NCBI GenBank assembly: GCA_013397435.1
Contig: VZRG01000434.1
Location: 368,223-432,222 of the forward strand
Length of the DNA: 64,000 bases
DNA from: Erythrocercus mccallii
Lineage: Eukaryota; Chordata; Aves; Passeriformes; Dicruridae
Direction of reading: 5' to 3'
Position 1 is the stretch's first letter. Every line of letters starts with the position of its first letter. Shown piece by piece: positions 49,301 through 61,919 of the stretch. The translations under genes and the position numbers were made by a program. Below the pieces are notes generated by a model. That model was not told where the DNA came from and ran no database searches. It saw only the letters and a program-made list of their open reading frames with translations.

Positions 49301-52300
49301 TTTTAGCCCCTTAAAGACTTTTAAAAATGGTATGAAGTAGGGTTTTTATTTAAGAGACAGTAAATGATTAGATGATTAGGTGTTCCAGATTCATGAAGGA
49401 TAGTGTTGAAATAAAGAGGTTAAGTCACACCTGTTTGGGGAGCAACTGGTGCCTGTAGGTACATGTTCCCCATGTGTGCAGTCTGGAATGGAAACTAAGG
49501 CTGCTGGACTGTGTCCATGGAGGAGGCTGCACAGGTCCTTTTCCTTGAAGGGCTCTGCAGCACTGGCAGTGACAAACAGCAAGGAGGAGAGGAGTGATGG
49601 TAGCATGGCCAGCAGTTGTAGCTGATGTCCCATGTGTTTCTAAACATAATAGCCGAATGCTGGTAGTGAAAGCAAACGTAAGAGTTGTACAAATGAAAGA
49701 ATTGGCGGGGGAAGTATTTCTTGGCTTACACTCTACCTATTTTCTGTCTATAACTGGTTTTGCTGTTCAAACTATAATTTTTTTTTCACTCTTGTGAAAG
49801 AAACTGTAATTCTTTTTCACCTTTGCGTATGGAATTTTAATCTCGAAGAATTTGTAGAAGAAAAAAAGGGGAAATAAAACTCCTTGTTCACATTAAGCCT
49901 GAAAAATGTCTGCCTTTATTTCAAACTAAAATAGAGAACTTCATTGATACTTCCAAGTGGCTGTTTTGTTAGATTCCTTCTCAGTGCAGCATGTCTGTCT
50001 AAAGTGAAATAGCCTCAGTCCTTATCCACAGAGATTGCCCATTGACGACTGTCCCACCCATGAAGATGCCAATGATGAGGTCAGAGTTACTGCGTTTGTA
50101 CCACTGGTAGGGTCAAAAAAGTTAATGGGCTTTAAAATTGCTGCCTCTTGTCCTGCCTTAGATGCAGAGTCATTGAGAGAAAAACCTTAATCTTTTTTGT
50201 GCGGACTGAACCCACAATCATCTCTTTGCTTAGGCTTCTTCTAAATGTGATGTTTATCTCCATAGTTCTGTTGTGTGTTTTTATGAGCAGGCATGCTGTC
50301 AAGATAAACTTGCACTGGGAAGCCCTAGATATACATACTTTTTTTTTTTTTTTTCAGGACATTTGGCTTACTTGAGTGCATGGCTAACAGTGAAAAGGAT
50401 AATGGAGATGCATGACAGGCAAAAGAGGGAGTGATTGTGACATTTTCTGTAGAAATGCAGCAGTGCATGCCCTTTGAGTCATTCTTGCAAAATAGAGCAA
50501 CTTTAGACAGGAAAAATGTTTTCCATCCTGTTTTCTGACACCTAGTATTATGTACTAGCAATGCAGAGAGGGTGAAGACTTAGGCTTGCTACTAATATAA
50601 TGCTTTCTGACAAAGGACTTGCACAGTGGGAGATGGCTAGTAGAAGTGATTCGGGGATTAACAATAAAAACTTCAGTAAAGAATTAAAGGCAGATAAATG
50701 CTTTCCATCTGATTTTTTAAAAGTGACTACTCATGTAAGGGATGTTACTCAGAGAAAGACTAAAACTCAGTTTACAGAATGAATTGAAATGTAAGTGATG
50801 TCAGTAATACACTTCATGAGTGTGGATATCCTTTGAGTGCTCTTTGGATTGAAGATATTTGATGATTAATCCAATATTATCCTAGGTTGGTGGGGTTTTT
50901 TTCCCCTTGCTTTTTCTTTAATTTGCAGCAAATGGTTTCTCACTGGTTTCTATACCAACAGTCTCCTAAATACTTTGGTCATTTTCTGTCTGTGACTGAT
51001 AACCTCTATGCTTATCTCAGTCTTAAAAACTTTGGTTTTCATTCTGCTATTTTGTGCACTCTAATGCCATTGCACTTCAGGCTTGCCATTCATTTCTTTG
51101 TTTGCTCATATATTCCTGACCTTGTTTTGTTTCGTTTGTCCCTTCATTTCTAGAAGCTCCTCAATTAATTTCTTAACCCCATCGTTCAGCTTGCTTGCCA
51201 AGGCACACGTGCAAGAATGCCTTGAGATCTGTCCTTGCTATGTAATTTTGCCAGAATGTGCCCTGGAGGTGTTTTCTCTGTGTTTGCTGGTGGTTTTCTT
51301 CTCTTCTGTGGCGGGTGTGCTGTGGGTTGAGCCAGGCTGGGGATGGTGAGTACAACTAAGGGACTCTGTCTTGGTTAGCAAAGGACACAACTGCTTTGCT
51401 TAGGGTTTGCTATGTGAGATGATGGAAAGTAGTTCCTAGGTCTGCCCCTGCAGAAGAAGTTACACTTTGTTTCAGGTTGACCCTGCCCTGTTTTTGAGGT
51501 AAATGGTTTTAATTTTGCTGTGGTTCAGCAACGTGTAGTGGTTGTTAGATAGAGGATCAGAAATACTGTTCTTGAATGTTTTTTGTGACAAACAGGACAA
51601 TCTATGAGCTAATTTAATAGCAGCTTTAAATTGAATTTTTAGGTGTAACTGAGTTCTAAGTAGTACCTCTTTGAAACAGAAATATATTGTGTTCCTGCAG
51701 TTGGGTTTACCTCATTTCAAACAGCTCTTTCAGAACTTTCAGTTGTCTTATATTTTTAACAGGCTGGTGGGCATGCTGTAAAACAGCCTATCTGGTACAA
51801 CAGAGCTAATGAAAAGCTGGAATCCTTTTTATGTTCTCACAGACGCTCCGGTTGTGCTAAACTTGATGACTATCACTGCAGGGTTGGAATCTTTATTACT
51901 GCACCAAGTGCAATCTGGTACTTGGAACAAAAAGATAAAAACCATTCGCTGTTCTAAAGTAATCTGTAAAAACAGTTACTTTGACTCTGCATCACCTTCC
52001 ATGATTTATTTACTGGCAGTGGAAAAGCTTTGAATTTTTGGGGGAGTCTGTGAAAGTATAAAGTATTTCAAATTTATTTGATGGCTTAAAAGGATTTCTA
52101 TTCTTAATCTTGATGATCACTTTTGCTATGAATGCTATTGTGTAACAAAACCTGCATATTTTATGGTAGTATTCAGTTTTATTTATAACTCCTTTCAAGT
52201 CTCAGTCTTGAGTTTTTTAATATCTGTCCAGCATGTTCACAGACAACACACACATTAAATGAATTCATCAGTCACTGGCATTTTAAGAAAACCTTTTAAT

Positions 52301-53520
52301 TACCTTTAGCCATGGTCTTGCATTGTACAAAGTTTTCATCATCCAGTCCATCATCATAGTGTGCAAATTTCTTGAAGTTTCAGTAGAGTATCGCAGTTTC
52401 AGGAAAATACTAAGCTGTATGATACTTCTCTTTTTATATGTGATATATATTTGTATTTTAACTTCTTTTTCATGTGAATAGAAGAGTCAAGAAATTCCAA
52501 CTTGCTTTTCAACTGTCAGTTCTTCTATGTTACAGTGGAAAGATGTAGCTTCTAAAAATGTTAGCTCTGACAAAATTAATTGTGGAAAAAGTATGTACAT
52601 ATTTAAATTTTTAAAACTCCTCAAGTTCTTGGTGATGTCAGCTTTAAACCTCATGGAAGTTGCTTGAAAGAAGATTATCCAAGAACATAATTCAGAAATT
52701 TGAATGTATTTATCCATTATTACTTGAAAAGTTAGTGGAGAAGGATAATAAACTTGCTGGCTTTGTTTCTTCAGGGCTAAATGCTTGAAAGGAGTTTGAC
52801 TCGAACACTGTCAAAGTTCAAAATAGTAGATACTGGAGTAGAAAATCACAGTAACACACACAAAAAAGAAAGTTGGTTTTTGCTGTTTTACACTAGTTTA
52901 ACCAATCTGTCCCTTCCAGTTTCTAAACCCTACAAGAATGTGGCTCATTGCTTTTATCTGCAGTTAGCATTTCCCTAACAGTTCTCTGTGCGCTGTTACA
53001 AGTCTGCTACAAATCATAGGGCAGGGGTATCAGTGAGCACTTAGGCCTTGTACAGATTTTTTACATTAGTTTTTTGTTCCTTCTTCAACTGTAGTTGTGC
53101 AAGATAATGTGTTTTACCCAAAGGTATTGAAGTTGATGATTGTTTAACTTTGTGGAAATGAGGCAGGGTGAGTAGGTTATGTATATAGAGTCTTATAATG
53201 TTTCTTTGGGGGGAAAAGGAATAAAGCACATTCTAGATCTTTCTTAGTTTCAGAAATCCACAGAAAATGCAGATCATTAGACAATGAACTGTCTAAAACA
53301 AGGAAATGAAGTTTGCATTTGGTACCTTTGCTACTTTTATTTAACTGTTGTTTTCACGCTACTGTCCTACAGATAATTTGTTAAACACTTGCAATTTAAA
53401 ACCAGCAAGGTAATTATACACCAATACACCAAAAACACACACCAAAAAATGATCCTTTCCAAAAAAAGAAAAACCAAACGCCAACAACTTCCCCCCCTAA
53501 CTTGTTGTGTTACTGCTCCA
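46360..53520. other. Presumed intron of the plus-strand gene
   Basis: AT-rich, with T-runs such as 50338-50355. Open frames at 50887-51349 overlap in two phases and are pyrimidine-rich, so they are taken as chance. Confidence 0.5.
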
Positions 53521-53523
53521 CAG

Positions 53524-53631
53524 GAAACTGTTGTGCTGAAAGGAAGAATTAAGTGGTCTTTCAACTTCAGCCTTTTTATTGTGAGAGAGGAGATCACAGA
53601 AGTGTTACCATGGGGAGAACAGCAGCGAAAG
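53524..53631 (+). CDS. Exon with start codon of the plus-strand gene (CDS from 53610)
   Basis: The acceptor ttgtgttactgctccacag and the donor gtaagg (53632) bound a 108-base block. TTACCATGG at 53606-53612 is a near-ideal initiation context, with an in-frame TAA upstream at 53550-53552, so translation should start here: MGRTAAK plus one spare base. That spare G joins AT of the exon at 59604 to give Asp. A second acceptor (ttcaacttcag at 53570) could shorten the 5' part without touching the CDS. The block is also open in another frame throughout, but then the next exon would not fit. Confidence 0.55.
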
Positions 53632-56600
53632 GTAAGGCCTGGTAGCTTTAATTCAAGAGGAAAGAAAGTGCTAAATTCCCTTTTTGGAGCTGGTGGGATA
53701 CAACATGACAATTTGTTATACTGTTAGATTAAGAAAGACTGTTTGTGATCTCTGCTGAATATAGGTAAGGTCAAACTTCACATTGTTTTAGAATACATGT
53801 GCTGAATTTGGCTATCTTGAGTTCTACAAGTTTAATTAAAAGAATTCTGTCCCGTGACAGCCTTGAAACCATTACTGCACTCTGAAATTCAGGAATATGT
53901 CTAGATGTGCTGTTAAATAAAACGTAGGGCTTTATTTTGGAGGTGCCTATAGTTTAGCAGGATAATAACTAAGTAGTACAGATAATCAAATTTTATCACA
54001 ATGAATGGCATTAGCAACTGTCTCTTGAAGATAAAATGAACATTTTAAAAGAAATTCAGCCACAAGTACATGGTGTACTGCAAAGGTGTGATTTCTGCTG
54101 TGTCATGTCTGCAGATGTTAACTATGGGTTCAGACCTAAAACAGAGATTGAGGCTTAAGAAGAAACAAGAGTGTTTGGGCTGGTGAAACAAGAAAAAATA
54201 CAAAGAGCAAAAGATCCACTGTCTGAAACCATGTTGTTGCTTCTTTGGAAGCTTCCAGACTGGTAGACCTCCCCCATAAAAGGCTGCTAGCACTTTTGTA
54301 CTTTCCTTGAGCTTTCCACCTTCAACCCAAGCTGCTTTATGTGCTTGTGTGTTCCCTTGGTAAATAATTGTCTTTTGCTAGAATAGATTTTCTGTAATGG
54401 CAGGAGTCATCTATTTAATTGTTGCACCAAGAGTTTATGGAGGAAGTCCGTCCCCTTCTCTTGTAGGTTTTCTGCATGGCTGATGTCTAAATGTAGTCAA
54501 AGAGACTCCCTGTTCCAAGCAGATAAGATAAGATTCCCACTAGGGAAGCACGAAAAGAAAGGAAAGGAGAAATTTCATATTCACTCTGTCTGGATATCCT
54601 CAACTGTGTGCACTGAGGCATGGTGCAAGGTAGCTAAAAGGTGCACACAATGCTGTGTAGTAGAGAGTGAGAGGGCGGCCCCTTCCTGAGCAATGATAAA
54701 TCTTGGGCTTGTTTTAGTAAACTTCGTTTGAGGGTGAGTAACTGCATGGCATGGGAAGAGCAAAGGGGTTTTTTTATACCCAAAGGCATTTCACTTGTAT
54801 CAGGAAAAGACAAAGGGTTTGTTTGAGAAGAGTGGTATCCTGCCATGTTTTTAACAGCCAGAAGAGTTGAGGACTTCAAGGAATTGCTGCAGAAGTCTCG
54901 AAAGCATGACTGTGAACTTCATTTTCCCCACATTGGACAATGAACAAATAACAAGTCTTAGAAGACAGCACATATATGCCTTCCTACGTAGCACACCATT
55001 CTGGGATGAAAACTTACTGTTGAAAGATATGATGCTTGCCATCCCTTAGATAAAACAATCATCTAGTTTGCTGAAAGGTTAAGTCTTCTAGAAAGAAGTT
55101 GCAGAGTTTTAAAGCATCTCAGGCAAGAAACTGGAGTTCAGTATGGGAGCTTATTAGAGGAAATACACATTGGTCACCAGGATTATTTTTGCCCAGAGCT
55201 TTACCACTGCCTTCTCTGGTTATTTTTTTAATTTGGTATTCACAAGTCAGGCAGGAAAGCTTGGTCTTTTTTTTTTTCCCTTTGTTTCTAATTTCTTGAA
55301 GTGATAGATGTGGTTGCTGTTGCCTGTCTTCTGTTGAGTAATCTTATCAGCAAAGTTCTGCGGTTACAGATAGGGTGGGAGTAATGTAAACACATGGAGT
55401 TTTGAATCAGTAAGCAGAAAGCACTATGTTAAATAATCTTACCCTAATCTTGACTTGTATCTAAAGCTTTAGCTTATGAAGTGCATTCTAGAAAAGAAAT
55501 AGTTAGTGAACAATAAAATATGTTGCTTTTAAAACTTTAGTATATGCTGTACTTTAATCTTGCTACCCTAAAAGAAAGTAATCTTTGGTAGGGTATTTAG
55601 CCTGTACGTGGTATAGGCTAAATATTTATAGATACATTGCAAATATATAAAATGCTATGTACTTATATGTATTACTTTATTTTCAAAACTTTTTTGAAAA
55701 TTCTATCCTGTTCTTCATTGTTTTTTTAGAGAGCTGAATAACATTTAAGTCCATTTGATTAGGCAGAATTTCATTCTATTTCTTGTTTTGCAAGTGGTCC
55801 AACATATACTGTGTTTTACATTGAGAAATAAACTGAAACTTCTCCATTTAAAAATGGACAGAGAAAGATAGAAGATGAATTAAGCTGACCTATTTTTTTT
55901 GTTACCATGAGCTTCAAGACTCTAAGACTAACAAGTCTCTTCTGTCTCCAGTATATAAATAGAGTTCCTATTTTCAAATCAATTTTTCAGGTTTCAAGGA
56001 ATTAGCCATTGAATGTGGCTAGGAGCTGAATGTGCAAGGAGATGAAAAGAAAATACACTTTATACCTGTACAATTATTCACAGGTACCTATTATGTCTTT
56101 CATTACCTCATTTTTTGAAGTTTGACCTCAAAGCTTGACCAAGCTGAGGATCATATACAGAGAGAGTCATTTTGTTCAGCCCAGTGACTGGAATAATAGC
56201 CTTCTGGCTAAATTTTTTTCTGCGATCTTTGGAAACTAAATTTATTTAAACATAGAATATAAAAGTTTTAAATGTAGATTGGCATACATTAAAAAACCTC
56301 ATGTGTTTATAAAAGATTAATATTTATAAAATTTGTTTTAATAAAATCTTGCTTTCTTTATTTTTTTTTTTTGAAAATAAACCATTTTTTATCCACCATA
56401 ACTGCCAACATTGGAAAAAGCACACCTGAACACCTGGGAAGTATAGACTCTGAAGTAGTGACTGTGAAATACAGATTGAGGAAAAGTGTTCTGGGGTGGC
56501 AGTAGATACAGGGTATCTCATGTGGAAATGGGTTGGTAATTCTTCCTGCTAGTGGCTTTGCTTCTGCTTAGACAATACACTTCAGCTTTGTAATGGTATT

Positions 56601-57939
56601 TCCAACTTCCCACTGAAGAAAGTTGGAATGCATAAAAGCAAGGGGATCCTTTGAAAGCAATCTTGGTTTTATTCAGACTTACTCTTGGATGCTTCTGCAT
56701 ATGCTGGGTAAGATTTATTTGTGCATTTTAAATGGGAGATTTCCGACCATCAAAAACAAGTGATATTGACAGTGCTTTGTGTTTTCTGTGAATGAAAATG
56801 CCTCCATCTCAAATGAAATAGTTGTTAAAGTGCTTTTGAGAAATACACTTCTAATTAATATAATCAATCCCTCTTTTCTTGTAGTTTTCTGATGGCTGAT
56901 AAGAAAAATATGTTGCCAAGAGTGTTTTGTTTCAACTTTCATATTTGCTGTGGTATTTCTGAAAGAGACATTAAAGCTAGCTGGTACAGGGAATAAATAA
57001 TTTACGTAGTGATTGTCAGCAAGAACACATATGGTGTCCAGGCTGCAGTGTTTCACATTCTTTCACCTGTTCTTGATGTCTCTCCTCATGAAAAGCTGTC
57101 ATCTTGTTTTTAATCTGGCACTGTTGGGTACATATTCTTTCATGACTCTGTCCTTTCAAGCTTTGGGTGTTTGCAGGAAGCAGTTATTCTCTTCTTTCAG
57201 CAGAGTTCCACATAAGAGACTTACTGATTTCCTTTTTGGACATAGATTGGGAAGTTACTTGTTCTGAAAGCTGACAGCCTGATGTCTGCGATAGTACCAT
57301 GACTGCTTGTGGGAAGACCTGGCTGAGGTTATAGAACATGGCAAAAGGTCCTGCTGTTGATTGGTACCTCCCAGTAGAAAATTAGCTGGATTCAGCTCAT
57401 TCCCAAAGAGGCTGGATGAAATATATTTTGACTTGTAGGATGGAGAAGGTGGACGTTAGCCTTGCATCTTTTCAGTGCTACTGAACTAGTTTTAGCCTTA
57501 TCCTTTCTGAGATTCCCACAGGTAGTTGTAGGGTATCCACTTGTGTGGGTTAAAGCCCTACTGCTGAGAAAGTACTGGGGTTAGATAATACTCTGTGGGC
57601 ACTGTTCCAAATAATTTCTGTAGTTTCATCTGAAGTTGACCTTCATTAGCATTTTTTTTTTTCAGGAAACTATATAATAGAAAATTTTCCAAATCAAACT
57701 TCTTCCAAAAGAAGGAGCATGTAAGTCAAGAAAGAAGACTAAGTCAAGGAGTAAAATAGCATTTTGTTTCCTTTTCAAAGGACTTGGAGTTCTGCCAATG
57801 TCTGCTTTAGGAAAAAAAGGTGGTATTTTTGCAGTGTATTTTGAGAAGTTACATAGCTGTGCATTGATTTTGTAGGACCGTGAACTCTGGGTTATTCTTG
57901 GAAGGTGTTGTTGTCATGACTACAGTAATAGGCTTTAAT

Positions 57940-58270
57940 GACCCTGACTCACCTGGGGCCTCCACCTGCCCTGCCCAGGACCCCATGTCAGCCCCTGCCC
58001 CAGTGATGCCGCAGCAGGGCCAGATCACCCGTCTCCAGATCACCACAGCCCCGGCCCTGTGGTCCATCCCAGCTCCAGCCTGTCTTCTGGGATGGCAGCC
58101 AGTGCTGGAGCTGCCCCCAGAGCCAACCCCCTGGTAGCTCCTGGACAGAGTGATGGAGTGGCTCTGGATGGCGAGGCCCTGCCTGGCCACCCCCAAGGGT
58201 GCCCTGGCCGTTGCTGTGCTCTGGCCAAAGGAACATCGCATCCTGCCAAGCACAGAGCCACGTGCATGGC
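57940..58270. other. Isolated GC-rich block in an intron
   Basis: C/G-rich stretch without CpG density, full of CCTG/CCAG/CCCC words, open in several frames on both strands (for example 57849-58331 minus). The overlapping open frames on both strands come from composition. It could be an unrecognised repeat or old inserted sequence. Confidence 0.4.
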
Positions 58271-59110
58271 TTATCCTTTCCGCACTGAGTGGTAGGGGAG
58301 GATTTTGAGACTGGTGACAGAAGATTGTCATGACTCAGCTCTTGCATTATGTGGCAATTCCTTGATAATGAAAGATATGAGGTGGAAGTGCTGAACACCA
58401 GAAGTTGCTTATTTCAAGAAATGCTTTACTTTACAGAAAAGAAACACTGTTAATGCTTAGTCTTTGCTGCAGAAAAACTCATTGTATTTCAAGTGCTTCT
58501 GTCACCAAATGCTTCACATTCTTGGTCAGGAGTATTTTTATTTCAAGAGCAAGCCAATCAGTAGCTGTAGATTTAAGAGCGAGTGAATGCAGCTACTAAT
58601 AATCGGCTACTAATGCAATCTTGCAGTAAAAGTGAGGTTTCCCTTCACCTGTACCAGTTCAGGCTAAGTGGGATAACCCAAGGTGTGAGCTAGGCACAAG
58701 CAGAGCTAGAGGAGCAGCCCCATTCCCAGTACTGAGGCATTTGCAGACCAAGCAAGTTATTCTCTGACGCAGATCTTGGTAAAAACAAAAAAGCTTTTTA
58801 AATCTGAAAATGTACTTGCATTTTTGTTGCAATTATCATATTTGAATTGCACTCAGGTCCATGAGTGTCAAAAGCAGGTCACCAAACAATGTATTTTAAA
58901 AGGAGTGGAACTGTCTCTCTCAGTCTTCTCCATTATAGCTGCCCAGTTATCCTGCATCTCTCATACGTACTGAAATCCATCAAAAATGAAATACGGCAGA
59001 CCCCTTTCGGAATATGTGCCAAGATTAATGATAGAGAAGGTAGATTCTCCTGAATGATTCTTTTAAAGAACTGATGTATGCACTGAGATAGCTGCCTTGA
59101 GTATTTGAGA

Positions 59111-59156
59111 ATTTTATATTGAGAATATTGGGTATTAAAGAATCTCAATATAAAAT
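59111..59156. repeat. Perfect hairpin, 14-bp arms and 18-base loop
   Basis: ATTTTATATTGAGA at 59111-59124 and TCTCAATATAAAAT at 59143-59156, intronic, about 450 bases before the coding exon at 59604. Confidence 0.85.
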
Positions 59157-59603
59157 GAAATCTTTAACTCAGAAATATGGTGTTAGGATAGGTTTAGTTT
59201 TTTCCTTGTTTCTCAGTTCACAGTGATCTGTCTAAAACCAGATGTATAAAGATATCCAGTGATATTTAGGATCTCAAATTGTGTGTAGGTTGAAGTTAAA
59301 TTTAAAAATAGAACAGGATTGCTGTCTGTGGAGCTGATACTCTGTATTCTGCAACTAGATTTAGTCTAATAATTGATATAAAGTAGTCAAAAGCTCTGCT
59401 TTTTCATGCTGTACTTTTCAATATATTTTGAAGGGGAAATAGTGCAGTGATTAAATTTAGAGTATAATTACCTTTTTGATTATGCACTGAAATGAGTAAA
59501 GTCAACAAGATATTCTGTATTGTTTGAAAGCATTCTGTGTTATACTGGGCATCATTATGATGTGAATATTACATTTATTATGTAATGGAATCTTGTCTTT
59601 TAG

Positions 59604-59672
59604 ATTCAAAGAATATTAAAAAAGAGAAAAATGGAAAGAATCAGCAGGCAAACAACCCATCTTTAAAAAGTG
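59604..59672 (+). CDS. Second coding exon, Lys/Asn-rich
   Basis: The acceptor atcttgtcttttag and donor gtaggt bound 69 bases. In the phase set by the exon at 53524 it is open through 22 codons: SKNIKKEKNGKNQQANNPSL then KS, with one base left over. The other phases stop or do not connect. The joined N-terminus is strongly basic and probably disordered, as is common for nuclear or nucleic-acid-associated proteins; that role is inference. I do not recognise the protein. Confidence 0.6.
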
Positions 59673-60691
59673 GTAGGTATTGCAGCTGTCAGGTTATTAG
59701 TTAAGGTACTCTGAAAGAAAAAGTGTGTGTTTGGACTGTACTATTTTCTGACCTTTTTTTTCCTTGTTGGAATCTCTTGGGTTATTACTGGTGGGTAGTT
59801 AAAAACATACTTTTGCTTTTGTCTAGCTGTTAGGAAAATATGTTTTGGTATAGAAAGCGATGGTTGAAACTGAGTTGAACCTGCTAGTTTTACTAGCCAA
59901 GATAAATACTCCTTGTATGTACAATCAAAGATGCTGTGTAAACATTATTATTTTTAAACTGTTACTGATTTGTCTGTTCTTCTCATCATGTATTTTCTCA
60001 GTTTCATGCCTTTTCTGCTGCAGTTACCTTCTGTTTCCTTAATGTGTTTCCTGGTGTCAAAAGAAGGATTTTCAGTTTAATAATCTTGAGGTTTTAGGAT
60101 TGCTAACTGGATTAAATTGCCTGGGATTCTAATTTTACTTTAAATAATTTATTTGAAAAGAGAATTTGTGGGTTTTTTTTAGTAAACTGAGGAAAAGTAC
60201 ACACCAGAAAGGATCCAGATTCTTAGCTGACTTAGGCTCTACTATTCTCAGCAGGTGCCATAAGGCAGTGTAATACATGAGATTGCTGTCAGGGTAGCTT
60301 CTGGGCTGCAGTGAGACAGCAGCAACATCCTTATATACCCTTTGCATGTTCATGTTTTTTGTTTGAATTTGGAACAGTAAGAAATGTCATGAATAGTAAT
60401 GACTAAAGTATGAAATCTCTTTAGGAGTTCTTGAAAAAATGACACTGAATTATTTAAACTCTCACTCTGCTCACTTTTCTGTGTCCTCTGACTCCTGATA
60501 GATGATCTGGTTCTTCCTGGGTACCAGTGCAGACCAGTAGGCATAGTCACTGATCAAATATGCCAGGACAGCGACACTTTACCTGGGTCATTGAGGTAAT
60601 GACTCTGCATAAGAGATACAATACCAGTCATAGTATAGCCTTCAGCTGTTACATTTGCCAGAGCTAATTTTTTAACTTATTGGGATTCTGG

Positions 60692-60860
60692 CCATCACAG
60701 AATGGCTAGGGTTGGAAGCAACCACTGGAGATCATTTTAATCTGACCTGCTGCTCAGGCAGGATCCCCTAGAACACGTTAATCAGGGTTGTATCCAGAAA
60801 ACTTACCTCCAGGGGAGGAGAATCCACAACCTCTGCAGGAAACCTGTCATCTTTGTTATT
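60692..60860 (-). mobile_element. CR1-type LINE 3' fragment, antisense
   Basis: CATCACAGAATGGCTAGGGT begins the block, followed by TGGAAGCAACCACTGGAGATCATTTTAATCTGACCTGCTGCTCAGGCAGGATC in broken form and 'ctccaggggaggagaatccacaacctctgcaggaaacctg', which parallels the CR1 segment around '...atccacaacctctctgggcaacctg'. It is oriented opposite to the plus-strand gene. Confidence 0.85.
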
Positions 60861-61919
60861 TGTACCTGTTACTTTGAGCCAGAAAAGGAAGTGTATTTGT
60901 CTCTTTTTCCCTCTTCTGCAGTGTAAAAGGAGCTCCAGTCAAACTGGACTCAGCGTGTCTGATTCAAATAATGTTGTCTGACTGACAGAGTGCTGTAAGA
61001 CACCCCCCGCCAGCAAAGTGCTTTTCATATGTGGATAAGATAACCATATTTCATGAGTCACTGGAAAATGTCCCTGCCTCCTCCTGCAGTTGAGAGCAAG
61101 GTGTTGAAAAAGCTTTGTGGAGAAGCTGTGCTAAGCAGGCAAGCTTTATTCTGTGTTAGTGTTCTTGGCTTGGTCTGTGCTGTTAACCTAGTGTCTGGGA
61201 GCTGAACTTCCTCATGAAATCTAGGCTCAGCTCTGTCAAACAGAGAGGAGTTTCTTGCAAGATCTCTGATTTTCTACAGGTGAGATAATTTTTATCCTGT
61301 GCTGTTGCTTGGTGGCAAAGGAGCAAAAAGAGCGTATTGGTGCTAGATGAAGGAAGATGCCATACAATGCTTTGGGCTAGCAACTAGGAAGTCTCCAGAG
61401 TTTCCAGGGGAATGTGTGATAGGAAAAGTCAGAGAGGAGATACAGGTGTGAGAAGAATGTGTTAAAAAAGAAACACACTGAAGTGCATAGAGAAAGACAT
61501 GAGGAGGAGAAAAATTCTAACTGAAGGATCACAACATAGAGGTACAAGGTATAAAACAGAGTATGAAATACTTCGTACTTAAACTGTTGTATTTGCAAGA
61601 GTGTGTGAACAGAAATTAAAAGATAATCTCATCTTTGAAGAAGAGAAATTGTGGGATGAAGACTAGAAAAGATCTATCTCCATGTCCAAAGTCTCAGATG
61701 GGTGCCAAGGGAACCTGGGGCTGATCTGAGAAGACACGATGTGTTCCATCTGCCCAAATAGTGTTTAGGCTGTGGTGATGCTGTATTATATTAACCTAAA
61801 TAAACCAGGACCCTAAATTCTTTCAATCTGCAAGTGATAATTCATAGTTTAAATCTTCAGTTAAAATTTTGTAAAACTTCTGATGTACACTAAACTGGAG
61901 AATTACATATGGTGAAAAA

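Larger units (their letters stand above)
53640..59600. other. Presumed intron of the plus-strand gene
   Basis: Between the two best coding exons. Contains the GC-rich block at 57940 and the hairpin at 59111; otherwise AT-rich with no supported feature. Confidence 0.55.

Noticed and set aside
57849..58331. 160-codon minus-strand open frame
   Set aside because: Overlapping open frames on both strands in a GC-rich block; no splice sites and no recognisable domain.
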